A stretch of DNA of 64,000 bases from positions 44,966 to 108,965 of the forward strand of contig WNNJ02003646.1 in the NCBI GenBank assembly GCA_012934845.2, in the 5' to 3' direction. Numbering within the stretch: the first letter of the stretch is position 1; each line of letters begins with the position of its first letter. Source of the stretch: Pomphorhynchus laevis (lineage: Eukaryota > Acanthocephala > Palaeacanthocephala > Echinorhynchida > Pomphorhynchidae). Below, piece by piece: positions 33,701-36,229 of the stretch. The notes beneath the pieces are model-generated. The model was not told the DNA's origin. It saw only the letters and a program-made list of their open reading frames with translations, and made no database searches. A program made the translations under genes and the position numbers.

Positions 33701-35599
33701 AGTCCTGCTATAAGTACCACCAACAGCGAAAGCGCAGTAAATATCTCGAAAGAATAACAGAGTTCGAGCGGGGGTCTCTTGTACCCGCCGTCTTCTCATT
33801 CTCAGGTGGAAGCGGTGACAATGCCACACAACTTTTAAGACGGATCGCATCTAAATTGGCAAATAAGCGAGCAAGCAGATACCCCGACGAGCTTACAAAG
33901 CTTAGAACGCGTCTAGGCCTATTACTTGCAAAAATGACATCGTGATGCATCAGAGGAACGCGATCTGCAATCGGACGTCCAGAATTTTGAACCCAAACTG
34001 AACTGAATTTTTATTTACGGGCCCATTTGCGGATAACCCAGAGATTGTAATTTAAAAAAAATATTATTAAAAAAAAATTGTTTTCCACCTTGTAACTTTG
34101 CCTACTTCTTCATTTATCAATCTTCCTTTTCTCGACAATTCTCGTCCTGTTTGCTGTTCCTTGCGTTTGCGTAATTCCCTTATTCTACATGTCCCAAACT
34201 ACTCTACCTCTTTTAACTTCCGCTCCTTCATTGTGGCTGCTCCTCTCTCATGGAACCATTTACCCATTCATATACGTTAATCAACATCAATACCGTGCTT
34301 CAAACGCCAAATCCGATCCCATTTAAACAAGTTAATTAATTTATTGACTTTTGTTGTGTTCTTTTTTAGTTAGTAGATTTGTAAGCGTGCAGTTGGCTCG
34401 CATTTGCCACTTTAAATAAATTATTATTGTTTACAAAATATTATTAAAATATTAAAGACAGTTCAATCAGTTGTTCGATTGTAATCAGTAGACAGCTTGT
34501 AATCATTTTGTAATCAGTAGACAGATGCGGTATTGTATATAGAATCTTGTACGTTATTATCTCTCAAACTTTTTTGAGCTTTAACTCTACTGAGTAAACA
34601 TGAAGCTAAAAGGAAATTTAGAATCTTACGTATTTTATCTCTCAAAACTGTTTTATGTGTTGTCTTGATGTGTTGTCTTGATGTGTTGTCTTGATGCGTT
34701 GTCTTGATGCGTTGTCTTGATGCGTTGTCTTGATGTGTTGTCTTGTCAAAACTTTTTAATGTTGTCCTGATTCGCATGTATTATCCAATTGTTGACCAAA
34801 TCCTTGAATTGTCTTAGTGATGATGCAGCCTGTCATATGGTAATGAGTTCCACAACTTTAACGTTCTGCTCGACAATCGAGATGCCATTATGGACCTTCC
34901 AATTTGGCTTGTGCGCAAAATGAGTGAATGGCCCCTATGGCTTTGTTGGACATTCATACTATTATCATTAATATATATGAACTTATACCTTTATCCTCAT
35001 TAAAATTCCAGTCTACTTATGCTGTTCCATCTTGGAAGTTTTTTAATTTTGGTTTCATTTCACTCACATTAAAAATTTCTTAATTGCAATAATTGCACAC
35101 CAGTCATTATTACGAACTTATTAAAGTTTAATGAACAACTTTGTAATTTATTATCATCTTTTGACAAATATGTATATTCTCAAATTTTATTTTTAAAGCA
35201 AAAAGAAAATAAAGTGTAAAAGAGAAAAATTCCTCTATTTCTTTAGTATCTATTGTATATTTGACTTATAGTTAAATATGAATTATATATAAATAATTTC
35301 GATGTATATGGAACATGAATTTAACACTTATATAAACTGTCATTTAAATCGTTATCGTATCAGCTAAATATGTAAACTAACATTATTACCTCTTCCTTAC
35401 CAAATAGCAGTGTGCATCCTGACAGAATAGAGGCAACTGTGCAAGCTTCTGCTCTCGAACAGTTGAAACGTTCGATTAACGAAGGCAAGAACACACTGTA
35501 GGCGTTTGTAATTCCATCCATACAAGCGTGTAATAGAAAACTCACCATAACCACTGTTACTTTGTAACAAACGTCTCCATTCCGGCGATTCGCAGACAT
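633..35599 (-). CDS. SLC16/MCT-like monocarboxylate transporter gene, five exons visible, 3' end outside window
   Basis: Five minus-strand exons (35599-35401, 29919-29776, 29734-29220, 20523-20337, 758-633) join in phase at GT-AG borders and together give about 390 residues of a 12-helix major facilitator protein. Family features seen: the GPLANLL and GCRITLLTG stretch after helix 2, the IFNKKRFIAVNIAVYGSGFG helix-5 signature, the GRVLFGMIAD loop after helix 8, and LVDIVG...AFGL...ATILGPPFWG in the C-terminal half. Known SLC16 members carry monocarboxylates or related small solutes across the plasma membrane, often with protons; the substrate here cannot be told. The usual acidic-glycine-tryptophan signature at helix 1 is not visible, and the central cytosolic loop is short. 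One intron is 41 nt; the other three are 5.5, 8.7 and 19.6 kb and full of retroelements. The last helices should lie left of base 1. The family call is firm; the substrate is not. Confidence 0.85.
759..1230. other. Unassigned intronic sequence
   Basis: Part of transporter intron 4. No coding or repeat signal was recognised before the tandem array that begins at 1231. Confidence 0.4.
1231..1362 (+). repeat. Four tandem 33-bp units upstream of LINE-A
   Basis: The unit begins GTTCAAGTTTTCGGAATCAA and repeats at 1231, 1264, 1297 and 1330 with few changes. Because 33 is a multiple of three, one frame stays open from 1144 and would give an 11-residue repeat containing VFGIKSYI. Right after it comes a donor-like AAAG|GTGAGT at about 1368-1375 and then a T-rich tract up to 1500. 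It could be the promoter/5' leader of LINE-A (tandem 5' units are known in several LINE families) or an unrelated minisatellite. Confidence 0.7.
1502..2812 (+). CDS. LINE-A ORF1 (gag-like, zinc knuckles)
   Basis: About 436 codons, open from a TAA at 1499 to a stop at 2810-2812. No ATG occurs before the knuckle region, so the true start is missing or upstream. The N-terminal third is lysine/glutamate-rich and probably helical. The middle (about residues 80-175) has the usual RRM-like position before the knuckles. Three CCHC knuckles follow: CYRCQRWGHVSNMC, CVHCGEEHETQAC and CANCRQPHKAYSHVC. A coiled-coil-like stretch comes next (LTLEKEMAALRQENAKLKK). Such proteins bind element RNA in the RNP. 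The last 26 nt overlap ORF2 in another frame, consistent with coupled translation of ORF2. Confidence 0.85.
   Translation, partial: VQLEGTNCLKPVGKRKSSSQLEENLKNIEKESSVQKRLLPIKQDSFAIKVTCKENHNLNKKIREIEREIRKTVRGEIFERFFKRDNFYRISFKSLALKDKFKAALVGEEGIEIIDVSPQVTAILRDVPSFAEKEDVEEFLHQYDVRILKTCKSYNQSYSSFLLKGTICSLKKLKEDGGSICRHRISVKIFDEDDAAFRYPQCYRCQRWGHVSNMCREVSPRCVHCGEEHETQACGNKNRPTCANCRQPHKAYSHVCPEFKSYLAWVNGENKKACEEAQSYLRAAKSHSLDQHAGQAAMLIERVLTLEKEMAALRQENAKLKKDDVIHESDLKKFKSELNATTLRKYRSLKQEKDKSSISVTTFNRFNDLSQIQGPQNEDNNMDYCSVVSTDSEGLSIKAPGTAIKMLTLPESLQVASSRRGSSWHKASNARKKTKN
2787..5408 (+). pseudogene. LINE-A ORF2 (APE endonuclease-reverse transcriptase), one in-frame stop
   Basis: An ATG at 2787 lies inside the end of ORF1. 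The endonuclease part shows LMSWNIGSVKN, LLLQEARSP and LIGDFNDDGG. The RT shows DTRPITISNN, LYSLDVSAAFDNLGHD, GLPQGSPLSP and IIYADDILIAF (the YADD active site). The frame is continuous for 873 codons except for a TAA at 3936-3938 between the two domains; the part after it (3939-5408) stays open. Codons around 3530-3780 are dominated by Asn, Ile, Phe and Leu, far more AT-rich than the domains either side. The family is I/Jockey/R1-like, judged by motifs only. Confidence 0.85.
5409..5849. other. LINE-A 3' region and spacer: hairpins and purine tract
   Basis: No gene. Perfect hairpins lie at 5555-5567/5573-5585 (arm ATTTTTTGTCATT) and 5581-5592/5594-5605 (arm AAAATATTTTGT), overlapping each other so that they could be alternative folds. 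An A/G-rich tract at about 5765-5800 (AAAGAAAGAAAAAAG type) follows. The LINE-B 5' end should lie near 5850. Confidence 0.6.
6109..7290 (+). pseudogene. LINE-B copy 1 ORF1 (gag-like)
   Basis: Starts near MNSSQSINSAMENDTLDK and ends at 7290. It has a frameshift near 6280 and an in-frame TGA near 6577. From 6579 on it is open and holds the knuckles CNNCHKWAHWASTC and CKNCGGDHPAWSRRC with an extra CCGVCSKADC between them. The C-terminal third is Ser/Pro-rich with a basic SKKRTGSAR. The same knuckle layout recurs in all copies with ORF1. The role, by family, is RNA binding and RNP assembly. A short gap (33 nt) separates it from ORF2. Confidence 0.8.
7324..9759 (+). pseudogene. LINE-B copy 1 ORF2 (endonuclease-RT)
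   Basis: An ATG at 7324 begins the APE-type endonuclease: LNILQWNSGGASALR, VIVLQETRS, LGDFNDR and STSHDLIRW. The RT follows with DLRPISIQNS, AVFLDFSAAFDR, GVPQGSPLSPVLY, VVYADDTTALF and KYLGFTVSVNW. Three lesions: a one-base shift in a C-run near 7835, a TAG at 9530-9532 (copy 6 reads CAA there), and a shift just after it. The C-terminal tail GTWAISGLVFFSRGRPPEQ is shared by other copies and is therefore a real part of the protein. Confidence 0.85.
9919..10640 (+). mobile_element. 3' fragment of another LINE (LINE-E)
   Basis: Begins directly after the 3' end of LINE-B copy 1. Two open pieces (about 9919-10168 and 10194-10547) encode the C-terminal part of a LINE RT protein: ESVDSYKDLGVWVTSNL, then LTYEDRLRSVGLETVKRTRR and ELWNNLDADTVG...FKSRL, the typical tail of CR1/RTE-like ORF2 proteins. 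The tail (AAT)n at about 10617-10630 fits a LINE 3' end. The catalytic core is absent, so it is 5'-truncated or cut off by the LINE-B insertion. Confidence 0.65.
10641..10889. other. Spacer, nothing recognised
   Basis: AT-rich. No open frame or repeat that I can support. Confidence 0.3.
10890..11215 (-). mobile_element. LINE-C-like 3' fragment (LINE-F)
   Basis: The minus strand encodes FVDLIGMYTLVHRLDGYPSG and RLSHKVLNMWNSLPEEIASS. This lines up with the end of the LINE-C ORF2 (FIDLVATWKLLHKFDGYP, RLSRRVVNVWNSLPEYVVAS). It is a diverged relative cut to its last hundred codons. Confidence 0.6.
11235..12045 (+). mobile_element. LINE-D 3' fragment
   Basis: Reads the C-terminal end of a CR1/L2-like ORF2: FHFDNRLSLKPFF, FYGLDYCLSIFSN, PTIYCRVQIRILLIAF, LLLHVPNYSTYFSF and SFVVAAPLSWNHLPIHIR, in two frames with a stop between them at about 11688. 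The same tail is found at 34080-34270 and, diverged, at 61540-61747. A 12-bp perfect hairpin (TAATCCGTTATC, 11983-11994 with 12002-12013) lies in its 3' untranslated part. Confidence 0.7.
12060..12960 (+). mobile_element. Penelope-like element, copy 1 (RT fragment and 3' region)
   Basis: The coding pieces show RQVKGVPMGGNSSPIIADLF and MFRYIDDICVFN (YIDD catalytic motif), then the thumb region NLYRKDDIFKFT and TYFKLGYYKNNIKQKI. This order and wording are characteristic of Penelope-like RTs. It is 5'-truncated and interrupted at about three places. Beyond the stop comes a conserved non-coding 3' part (12780-12960), nearly the same as at 55930-56150. No GIY-YIG domain is attached here. Confidence 0.8.
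12842..12925 (+). repeat. Structured 3' motif of the Penelope-like element
   Basis: Arms CTGCTATG (12849-12856) and CATAGCAG (12891-12898) enclose AGAGG, which can pair with CCTCT at 12911-12915, and GGCCCC (12842-12847) can pair with GGGGCC (12873-12878). GAAACC and CTGATGA boxes lie in it. The same block occurs at 56017-56090 and, diverged, at 37216-37292. Conserved self-complementary bases in several copies suggest an RNA structure used by the element. Confidence 0.55.
13168..16074 (-). CDS. LINE-C ORF2 (endonuclease-RT, 954-968 aa)
   Basis: The frame is open from 16074; the first ATG is at 16032, about 20 nt past the ORF1 stop (16055-16053), which suggests re-initiation, or translation from a non-ATG codon in the overlap. 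Endonuclease: IAFTNARSAVNKLDE, VCESWF, FGDFNMHS and SSDHVVV. RT: DFRPISLTSTVSKVLE, VVYLDFSKAFDRVPH, GVPQGTVLGPLLF and HLAYADDLKLW. C-terminal RLSRRVVNVWNSLPE...LTLFKKRL tail. All catalytic motifs are present and there are no stops over 954 codons. By family it nicks DNA and copies its own RNA at the nick. Confidence 0.9.
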   Translation of the reverse strand: METIRTVDRSVSSSMCGSLITVLATASPCRDVSSSMKIAFTNARSAVNKLDEIRYWIRCHDVNVFGVCESWFHPDISDDMVHIPEFALYRSDRAHGRGGGVAFYVHVSLIVSSAVKFIDDSCSAEALQLSITQSGSAIITLCIVYRAPGAISFALIDFLKNIPKCHKFFIFGDFNMHSYNSALSSIATYDKYTMSLCNLLYDEMLLIQHVHFDTRFSAESSSKIDLLFTRLEYDISSIDKEPPISSSDHVVVKFLIPTNSTGSDSVEIVEKRVRKVIPDNEIIEYAKRISFVSNDGDVESMWQSIKSGVIQVLDEFAPMRVFSKRKRSDKPPWFDSELKRCIRLRNKAWSLCSKSDALYSEYKLIRNKCNRLKSKKRYLYENDVAMSLGHTPKRFWNYVCRSRVSNSSVRRIHIGNELVEDPMKISEAFADVFALSLNRDDAYKVNICNGSSICQSPYIIITMEEVEIELSRLAKCVSAGPDDIPTYILKLLKCILSYPLSKLFNVSLNTSIIPNDWKSAIVVPLPKTKNACDVSDFRPISLTSTVSKVLERIVHKRLINVLGSINYLSDSQHGFRHGRSCLTNTLCAREQWADAISCGLVVDVVYLDFSKAFDRVPHAELISILESIGVDYYLTRWIENFLNGRQFCVRVGNAFSSKRSVIRGVPQGTVLGPLLFCIFINELLRSLNVPHLAYADDLKLWNVISTERDCLSLQRDLDLVYEWSLTTGVSLNLEKCKNMRLGRGRKGCHTYFIGVKELEIVSTHRDLGILIDSSLKTRHHYNIQLGKARKMMHTIKNCFLKINPSSFRVLFNSLLRPILEYCSPSCFPCTRTELNAVDGVLRRITRLCPDCKYLPYRERLKVIGIFDMKVRLMFIDLVATWKLLHKFDGYPRNIMACRNNRSRRHHSMTIFKQHTGKLSPVTRLSRRVVNVWNSLPEYVVASTTLTLFKKRLRICLEQIDNMEKLSYP
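16053..17147 (-). CDS. LINE-C ORF1 (364 aa, zinc-binding N-terminus, RRM-like C-terminal half)
   Basis: ATG at 17147 in the context CACAAATGG. A cysteine cluster near residues 42-77 (CDVPGCSVWTT then YICGFC) is shared with LINE-D ORF1 (CSIHDCSVWTT, FVCGFC). A Ser-rich middle follows, then a segment beginning RDRCILFANLSESN and VNDDVSAIRGVL, and a C-terminal region (LRDLSFDDRSKLKNARNELH, RKPFVRWKP) that matches the RRM-plus-CTD layout of CR1-type ORF1 proteins. Likely an RNA-binding partner of ORF2. It ends just before the first ATG of ORF2. Confidence 0.82.
   Translation of the reverse strand: MVKKGQNKNDTYRNGRTKADSKHDASHITGSEEEYGSLQVACDVPGCSVWTTVSLLTSLRNSYTIKKYICGFCCASRFMQMGCVSGQANISHVGVHGDEHTMEVCEFDVDDSVHESQHFKEITNLPVELEYGIASSNVTCDRTVSPRNNVRILRKTKSALEERLIENSITASSVRVHENSLKLNEPTDNLSQDELPSSVSSKFKSSHRVYKKNRSASRDRCILFANLSESNSSVSQERVNDDVSAIRGVLNKIFHANDKDIAKEIVVRSLFRLGRRTNSSNIPRLLKVVVDSSTHANYIFSRAHRLEKNSIRILRDLSFDDRSKLKNARNELHKRLLLGEKDLCIRNFRVVRRKPFVRWKPLEL
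17148..17534. other. Probable LINE-C leader and flank
   Basis: No ORF. It contains short direct repeats of an AACTAAAATCYGGAAC-type unit at about 17440-17495 and GAGCGAAGCGAGCGGA at about 17431. I could not place the 5' junction or a target-site duplication. Confidence 0.4.
17535..17645 (+). mobile_element. Penelope-like terminal-region fragment
   Basis: Ends in TACGTAGACTCAGTTAGCTG, the same block that closes the PLE copy at 56273-56296 and recurs at 37421, 38006 and 39893. The preceding TTTGATTTAGCATTATTATG also matches 56229-56250. Confidence 0.6.
17656..17826 (+). repeat. 22-bp minisatellite, about 8 units
   Basis: Unit GTGAATTGTGGGCTGATGTGAA with point changes. It is bounded on both sides by CTCAGTTAGCTGATTTAATT, so the array sits inside a duplicated Penelope-like end. 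Confidence 0.75.
17850..18240 (+). mobile_element. Two LINE-D 3' tails and a Penelope-like RT scrap
   Basis: GCGTGCAGCTGGCACGC (about 17861) and GCGTGCAGTTGGCACGC (about 18194), each followed by ATTTGCCA and an A/T tail with (ATT)n, match the LINE-D 3' end at 34386 and 61760. Between them, at 17965-18045, ATTAAATAATTAAATTTTAG and GCAACAATTGG match the PLE coding region at 55733-55765. Confidence 0.6.
18241..18949. other. Unassigned sequence
   Basis: Moderate GC with no continuous frame. It could include decayed upstream parts of the LTR-type fossil that follows. Confidence 0.3.
18950..20160 (+). mobile_element. Fossil of an LTR retrotransposon pol region (Ty3/Gypsy-like or BEL-like)
   Basis: A stretch near 19172-19447 resembles the RNase H part of LTR-element pol proteins (WLRKDNGSLHLNVTELDAV). 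Further on, near 19810-19970, VWVKPPS and MPRHLCNVREI recall the integrase C-terminal end. No LTRs were recognised. It is old and heavily broken, with many breaks. Family assignment is tentative. Confidence 0.45.
20161..20336. other. Intron 4 sequence next to exon 4
   Basis: AT-rich; nothing else seen apart from the exon 4 donor at its right edge. Confidence 0.4.
20337..20523 (-). CDS. MCT-like gene exon 4 (helices 9-10)
   Basis: 187 nt, phase 0 to phase 1. It reads LDTRLFKIKRIPLYNICLIL followed by a helix and FVIYTALHGFLS, the family's pattern after the helix-8 GMIAD loop. The donor CAG|GTAAGA is strong; the acceptor (GTATCAGTCAG) has a weak pyrimidine tract and could be a few bases off. 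It lies 8.7 kb from exon 3, behind two LINE-B copies and one hammerhead repeat. Confidence 0.75.
20524..20944. other. AT-rich intron 3 sequence
   Basis: Between exon 4 and the 3' end of LINE-B copy 2. No signal recognised. Confidence 0.4.
20945..24600 (-). mobile_element. LINE-B copy 2, degraded
   Basis: The minus strand reads ORF1 remnants (about 24600-23460) and ORF2 (about 23450-21000), including LNSGGVSALSLLSGR, IVLQKTRSIRLP, a decayed DFSAAF region and VVYTYDTTVLFSGRR, where the usual YADD is changed to YTYD. Many frameshifts and stops. The 3' untranslated part is short compared with copy 1. It lies in transporter intron 3 in the same direction as the gene. Confidence 0.8.
24601..25209. 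other. AT-rich spacer between two head-to-head LINE-B copies
   Basis: Mostly A and T. No ORF or repeat that I can support. A small hairpin (CTCAAATA...TATTTGAG, 25198-25219) lies at its right edge. Confidence 0.4.
25210..26487 (+). mobile_element. LINE-B-like copy 3, ORF1 only
   Basis: A diverged family member. From the ATG at 25374 (MSELSKDFDCCNS) the gag-like protein runs through KVSNVCVSKNG and NPFMCVNLKFMM to the knuckles CQKCHGWGHWLSSC and CLNCGEVRPA, ending SKKRGGSARSTPTIN at 26487. Two frameshifts around 26010-26200 and a stop at 26194-26196 break it. ORF2 is absent. The sequence stops being LINE-B-like right after ORF1, so the 3' part was lost or replaced. Confidence 0.72.
25237..25334. 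repeat. Imperfect inverted repeat, about 40-bp arms
   Basis: Left arm 25237-25277 and right arm 25295-25334 are near-complements (for example TTTGCTAACTTCTGTCAGCATC against GATGCTAACAGAGGTTAGCGAAA) around a 17-nt loop. It lies at the 5' end of LINE-B copy 3, just before the ORF1 start. Confidence 0.7.
26500..26930 (+). mobile_element. Fragment of a second gag-like LINE ORF1
   Basis: Starts within a few bases of the end of LINE-B copy 3. A frame at 26484-26708 reads TCGVCGSKDKDNGTDGC and CNNCGLTTSSGHASASC, a knuckle region resembling LINE-B's but distinct, followed by decayed frames. A dyad CGTCCTTTAACGAGGACG lies at about 26867-26884. Confidence 0.5.
26931..27668. other. Intron 3 sequence, nothing recognised
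   Basis: AT-rich. Short open frames here look accidental: low-complexity composition and no family motif. Confidence 0.35.
27669..28055 (+). mobile_element. Possible fossil: integrase C-terminal-like end
   Basis: A 128-codon open frame with no ATG until 27828. The first part is acidic (DEDTEIASIEPKVENQ); the second reads YDINVGDRVLIALDFDNN, then AEVLEVLSNNYVKVKI and IHLSRIKKI. That is the SH3-like pattern (VGDxV...VxxIxxxxxVK...IHxxRIK) found at the C-terminus of integrases of LTR elements, Ginger-type transposons or Polintons. A GC-rich hairpin follows 50 bp downstream. Nothing else of the element was recognised. An acceptor-like CACTGTTTCAG at about 27690 means a host exon cannot be excluded. 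Confidence 0.35.
28104..28124. repeat. GC-rich perfect hairpin
   Basis: GTGGCGCG (28104-28111), loop CTGGG, then CGCGCCAC (28117-28124). It is strikingly GC-rich in AT-rich surroundings and close to the end of the integrase-like frame. Confidence 0.75.
28423..28497. repeat. Small foldback element with 19-bp perfect inverted repeats
   Basis: Arms ATATAGTTTTACTGGAACG (28423-28441) and its exact complement (28479-28497), with a 37-nt A/T-rich middle. Absent from the second hammerhead repeat, so probably a later insertion. Confidence 0.7.
28773..28812 (+). ncRNA. Putative type I hammerhead ribozyme, copy 1
   Basis: CCCTA (stem I), CTGATGA (28778-28784), stem II GCTT/TAT/AAGC, GAAA (28798-28801), a self-complementary stem III ATCGAT, cleavage triplet ATC with the predicted cut after C28807, then TTGGG closing stem I with one mismatch (TAGGG in copy 2). 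Stem III has no loop, as in newt-satellite-type hammerheads that work as dimers. The core is intact; an A-A mismatch sits at the base of stem II. Confidence 0.6.
29053..29219. other. Intron 3, next to exon 3
   Basis: AT-rich with several AATTAATT dyads (29115-29170). Nothing else seen. Confidence 0.35.
29220..29734 (-). CDS. MCT-like gene exon 3 (helices 5-8)
   Basis: 515 nt, entered in phase 1 and left in phase 0 at the donor CGG|GTAAGA. It encodes the helix-5 signature IFNKKRFIAVNIAVYGSGFG, helix 6 up to ALLLNTVPASLLI, a short charged cytosolic loop (about 35 residues where many family members have 60 or more), helix 7 (FWMFLLSNFLSCFAINATII) and helix 8 ending GRVLFGMIADVKR. The frame is open throughout. 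Confidence 0.87.
29735..29775 (-). other. 41-nt intron (intron 2 of the MCT-like gene)
   Basis: The sequence begins GTTTGT and ends TTTTCAAG. Removing it joins GAA G to TA GCT and gives E-V-A-L-G-F-S-F across the helix 4-5 region. Reading through instead meets in-frame stops. This is very small for an animal intron and contrasts with its multi-kilobase neighbours. Confidence 0.75.
29776..29919 (-). CDS. MCT-like gene exon 2 (helices 3-4)
   Basis: Starts after the acceptor TTTACAG and reads GPLANLLNSKLGCRITLLTG followed by a hydrophobic helix ending in YLYVSYGIIE. It is 144 nt, phase 1 to phase 1. The donor is GAAG|GTTTGT. It is separated from exon 3 by only 41 nt. Confidence 0.85.
29920..30319. 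other. Intron 1, next to exon 2
   Basis: AT-rich; nothing recognised apart from the exon 2 acceptor at 29920-29926. Confidence 0.35.
30498..30520 (-). ncRNA. Half hammerhead in the left inverted arm
   Basis: The minus strand reads AATAAGCAGAAACCGGTC then TAGAG: stem II 3' strand AAGC, GAAA, palindromic stem III ACCGGT, cleavage triplet GTC, and stem I 3' strand. The CTGATGA half is not next to it, but CCTCTAC, able to close stem I, occurs further upstream on that strand (about 30605-30611). Not self-sufficient as it stands. Confidence 0.5.
30637..30676 (+). ncRNA. Putative type I hammerhead ribozyme, copy 2
   Basis: Stem I 5' strand CCCTA (30637-30641); CTGATGA (30642-30648); stem II GCTT (30650-30653), loop TAT, AAGC (30657-30660); GAAA (30662-30665); stem III is the self-complementary ATCGAT (30665-30670); triplet ATC with the predicted cut after C30671; stem I 3' strand TAGGG (30672-30676), a perfect match to CCCTA. 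Every invariant core base expected for a hammerhead is present. Weak points are a loop-less stem III and an A-A pair next to stem II. Confidence 0.65.
30930..30969 (+). ncRNA. Decayed hammerhead in the second unit
   Basis: Same layout (CTCTA ... AAGC ... CTAGGG), but CTGATGA has become CCGATGA and GAAA has become AAAA. Both hit invariant core positions, so it should be inactive. Confidence 0.55.
31034..31393. other. Intron 1, AT-rich
   Basis: Nothing recognised. Confidence 0.3.
31394..32120 (+). repeat. Repeat X, copy 1 (unknown family)
   Basis: Three blocks recur elsewhere. 31430-31640 recurs inverted at 36355-36560. 31728-31930 recurs directly at 34977-35140 (CTTTATCCTCATTAAAAT, TCTACTTATGCTGTTCCATC). 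32040-32120 (CCATTCCGCGTGAATTA, AATCATTTAAGC) recurs inverted at 36180-36260, where it forms one arm of a foldback element. A conserved open frame around KMYNLYINLMNKLYYM is present in both copies but resembles nothing known to me. Confidence 0.6.
32180..32240 (+). mobile_element. LINE-D fragment, left part (split by insertion)
   Basis: ACCATTTATTATCGTGTTCA up to TTGTTTTCCACCTT matches LINE-D at 11712-11775. The match resumes at 34078 after the inserted RT element. Confidence 0.8.
32241..33945 (+). CDS. RT (partial) plus CCHC and putative PD-(D/E)XK endonuclease
   Basis: About 567 codons without a break. RT remnants in order: DNAFNRVNRM (motif A region), EGFTQGNVFSMAAF (B), LWYADDGNLIGS (YADD, C) and HLNPGKCKVY (D). 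After a long connecting region there is a knuckle CKCRQINTVAHALSC, then RHDAVRDFIAY and DARLEIACSGLFG...RTFFDICVFNAFA, a layout like the restriction-like endonuclease of R2/R4/NeSL-type elements. The C-terminus is basic. It is 5'-truncated, so it is a dead copy of a possibly live family. The exact clade is unsure. Confidence 0.75.
32241..34077 (+). mobile_element. 5'-truncated retroelement with restriction-like endonuclease, nested in LINE-D
   Basis: Flanked by the direct repeat TTGTTTTCCACCTT (32227-32240 and 34078-34091), the duplicated LINE-D target. It ends in an A-rich tail (34052-34077), as expected for target-primed integration. It starts inside the RT domain. Its 5' junction carries a perfect 13-bp hairpin (GTTGAATGCGTTG, 32257-32269 with 32274-32286). 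The open frame is uninterrupted to 33945, so the insertion is fairly young and younger than the LINE-D fragment. Confidence 0.85.
34078..34430 (+). mobile_element. LINE-D fragment, right part with 3' end
   Basis: Resumes with TTGTTTTCCACCTTGTAACT, reads SLILHVPNYSTSFNFRSF and SFIVAAPLSWNHLPIHIR, then the 3' untranslated region with GCGTGCAGTTGGCTCGC (34386-34402), ATTTGCCA and an ATTATT tail at about 34418-34430. Confidence 0.8.
34657..34745. repeat. 13-bp minisatellite, nearly 7 units
   Basis: Unit GTGTTGTCTTGAT (units 1-3) and GCGTTGTCTTGAT (units 4-6), then a partial unit. Confidence 0.85.
34746..35400. other. Intron 1: Repeat X block and AT-rich DNA
   Basis: 34977-35140 is a direct copy of 31728-31930 (Repeat X middle block, ending CATTATTACGAACTTATTAAAG). 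The rest is AT-rich without features. Confidence 0.5.
35401..35599 (-). CDS. MCT-like gene exon 1 (start codon, helices 1-2)
   Basis: An ATG at 35599 opens 66 codons plus one base (199 nt) and ends at a consensus donor, G|GTAAGG. It encodes a short polar N-terminus, then helix 1 (VVMVSFLLHACMDGITNAYS) and the start of helix 2 (ACTVASILSGCTLLF). The leftover G pairs with GT at the start of exon 2 to give the glycine of LLFGPLANLL, which fits the family. The classical DGGWGW-type motif before helix 1 is replaced by GDVCYKVTVV. Only simple AT-rich DNA precedes it, so an untranslated upstream exon is possible. Confidence 0.85.
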
Positions 35600-35994
35600 T
35601 GATACACTAGAAATTCGGAGTTTTTTATTAAAAAATATTATTTGTTTATTTTAAAAATATTATCTAAATATTGTCTAACTTTTTAATAAAAAATCATCTT
35701 AAAGAAACATTTGGATTTTATAAATTTAAATATTATCGATTTTAATAATTGAACCTCTACACCGGTAAGATACCATTCGTGGCGATAATACTAGTAACTT
35801 TTATCATTAATAGTTAGTGATTTATAATTATTATTAATCCGAGGGTAATATCTTTGTATATATGTTTATTTTTATATTGTATGTAAATAATAGACAATTA
35901 TTTTCTACTTATTTATTAATATATTTTTTATCTAATTAACCAAATGATAATTTTTAGTATTTAATTTTATTTATTAAAGCTAAAAATACTAACA
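35600..35994. other. Upstream of the transporter's first coding exon
   Basis: AT-rich. No convincing core promoter or second exon could be singled out by eye. Confidence 0.35.
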
Positions 35995-36229
35995 ATCATT
36001 TAAGCTAGACGCGAAAGAACGACGATAAGAGCATTTGATACCGTTTCGTCATCACAATGACTCATCAGTGCCAGATCCCTCCCACTGCTGGATGCAGAGG
36101 AGGCATAGCAGACGGCAAGAAACGAATCCTTCTCTCCATCCGGCAGTGATAGGCCCTGATGAGTTATTGTGATGACGACACGGTATCTAATACTTGTATC
36201 GTCGTACTTTCGCGTCTGGCTTAAATGAT
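35995..36229. mobile_element. Foldback/MITE-like element, about 235 bp
   Basis: Long terminal inverted repeats of about 75 bp: left arm ATCATTTAAGCTAGACGCGA, right arm the complement of CGCGTCTGGCTTAAATGAT, continuing through ATACCGTTTCGTCATCACAA. A second inner dyad (CACTGCTGGATG / CATCCGGCAGTG) makes it almost a full palindrome. No ORF of its own. A partial arm is present at 32060-32120. Confidence 0.75.
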
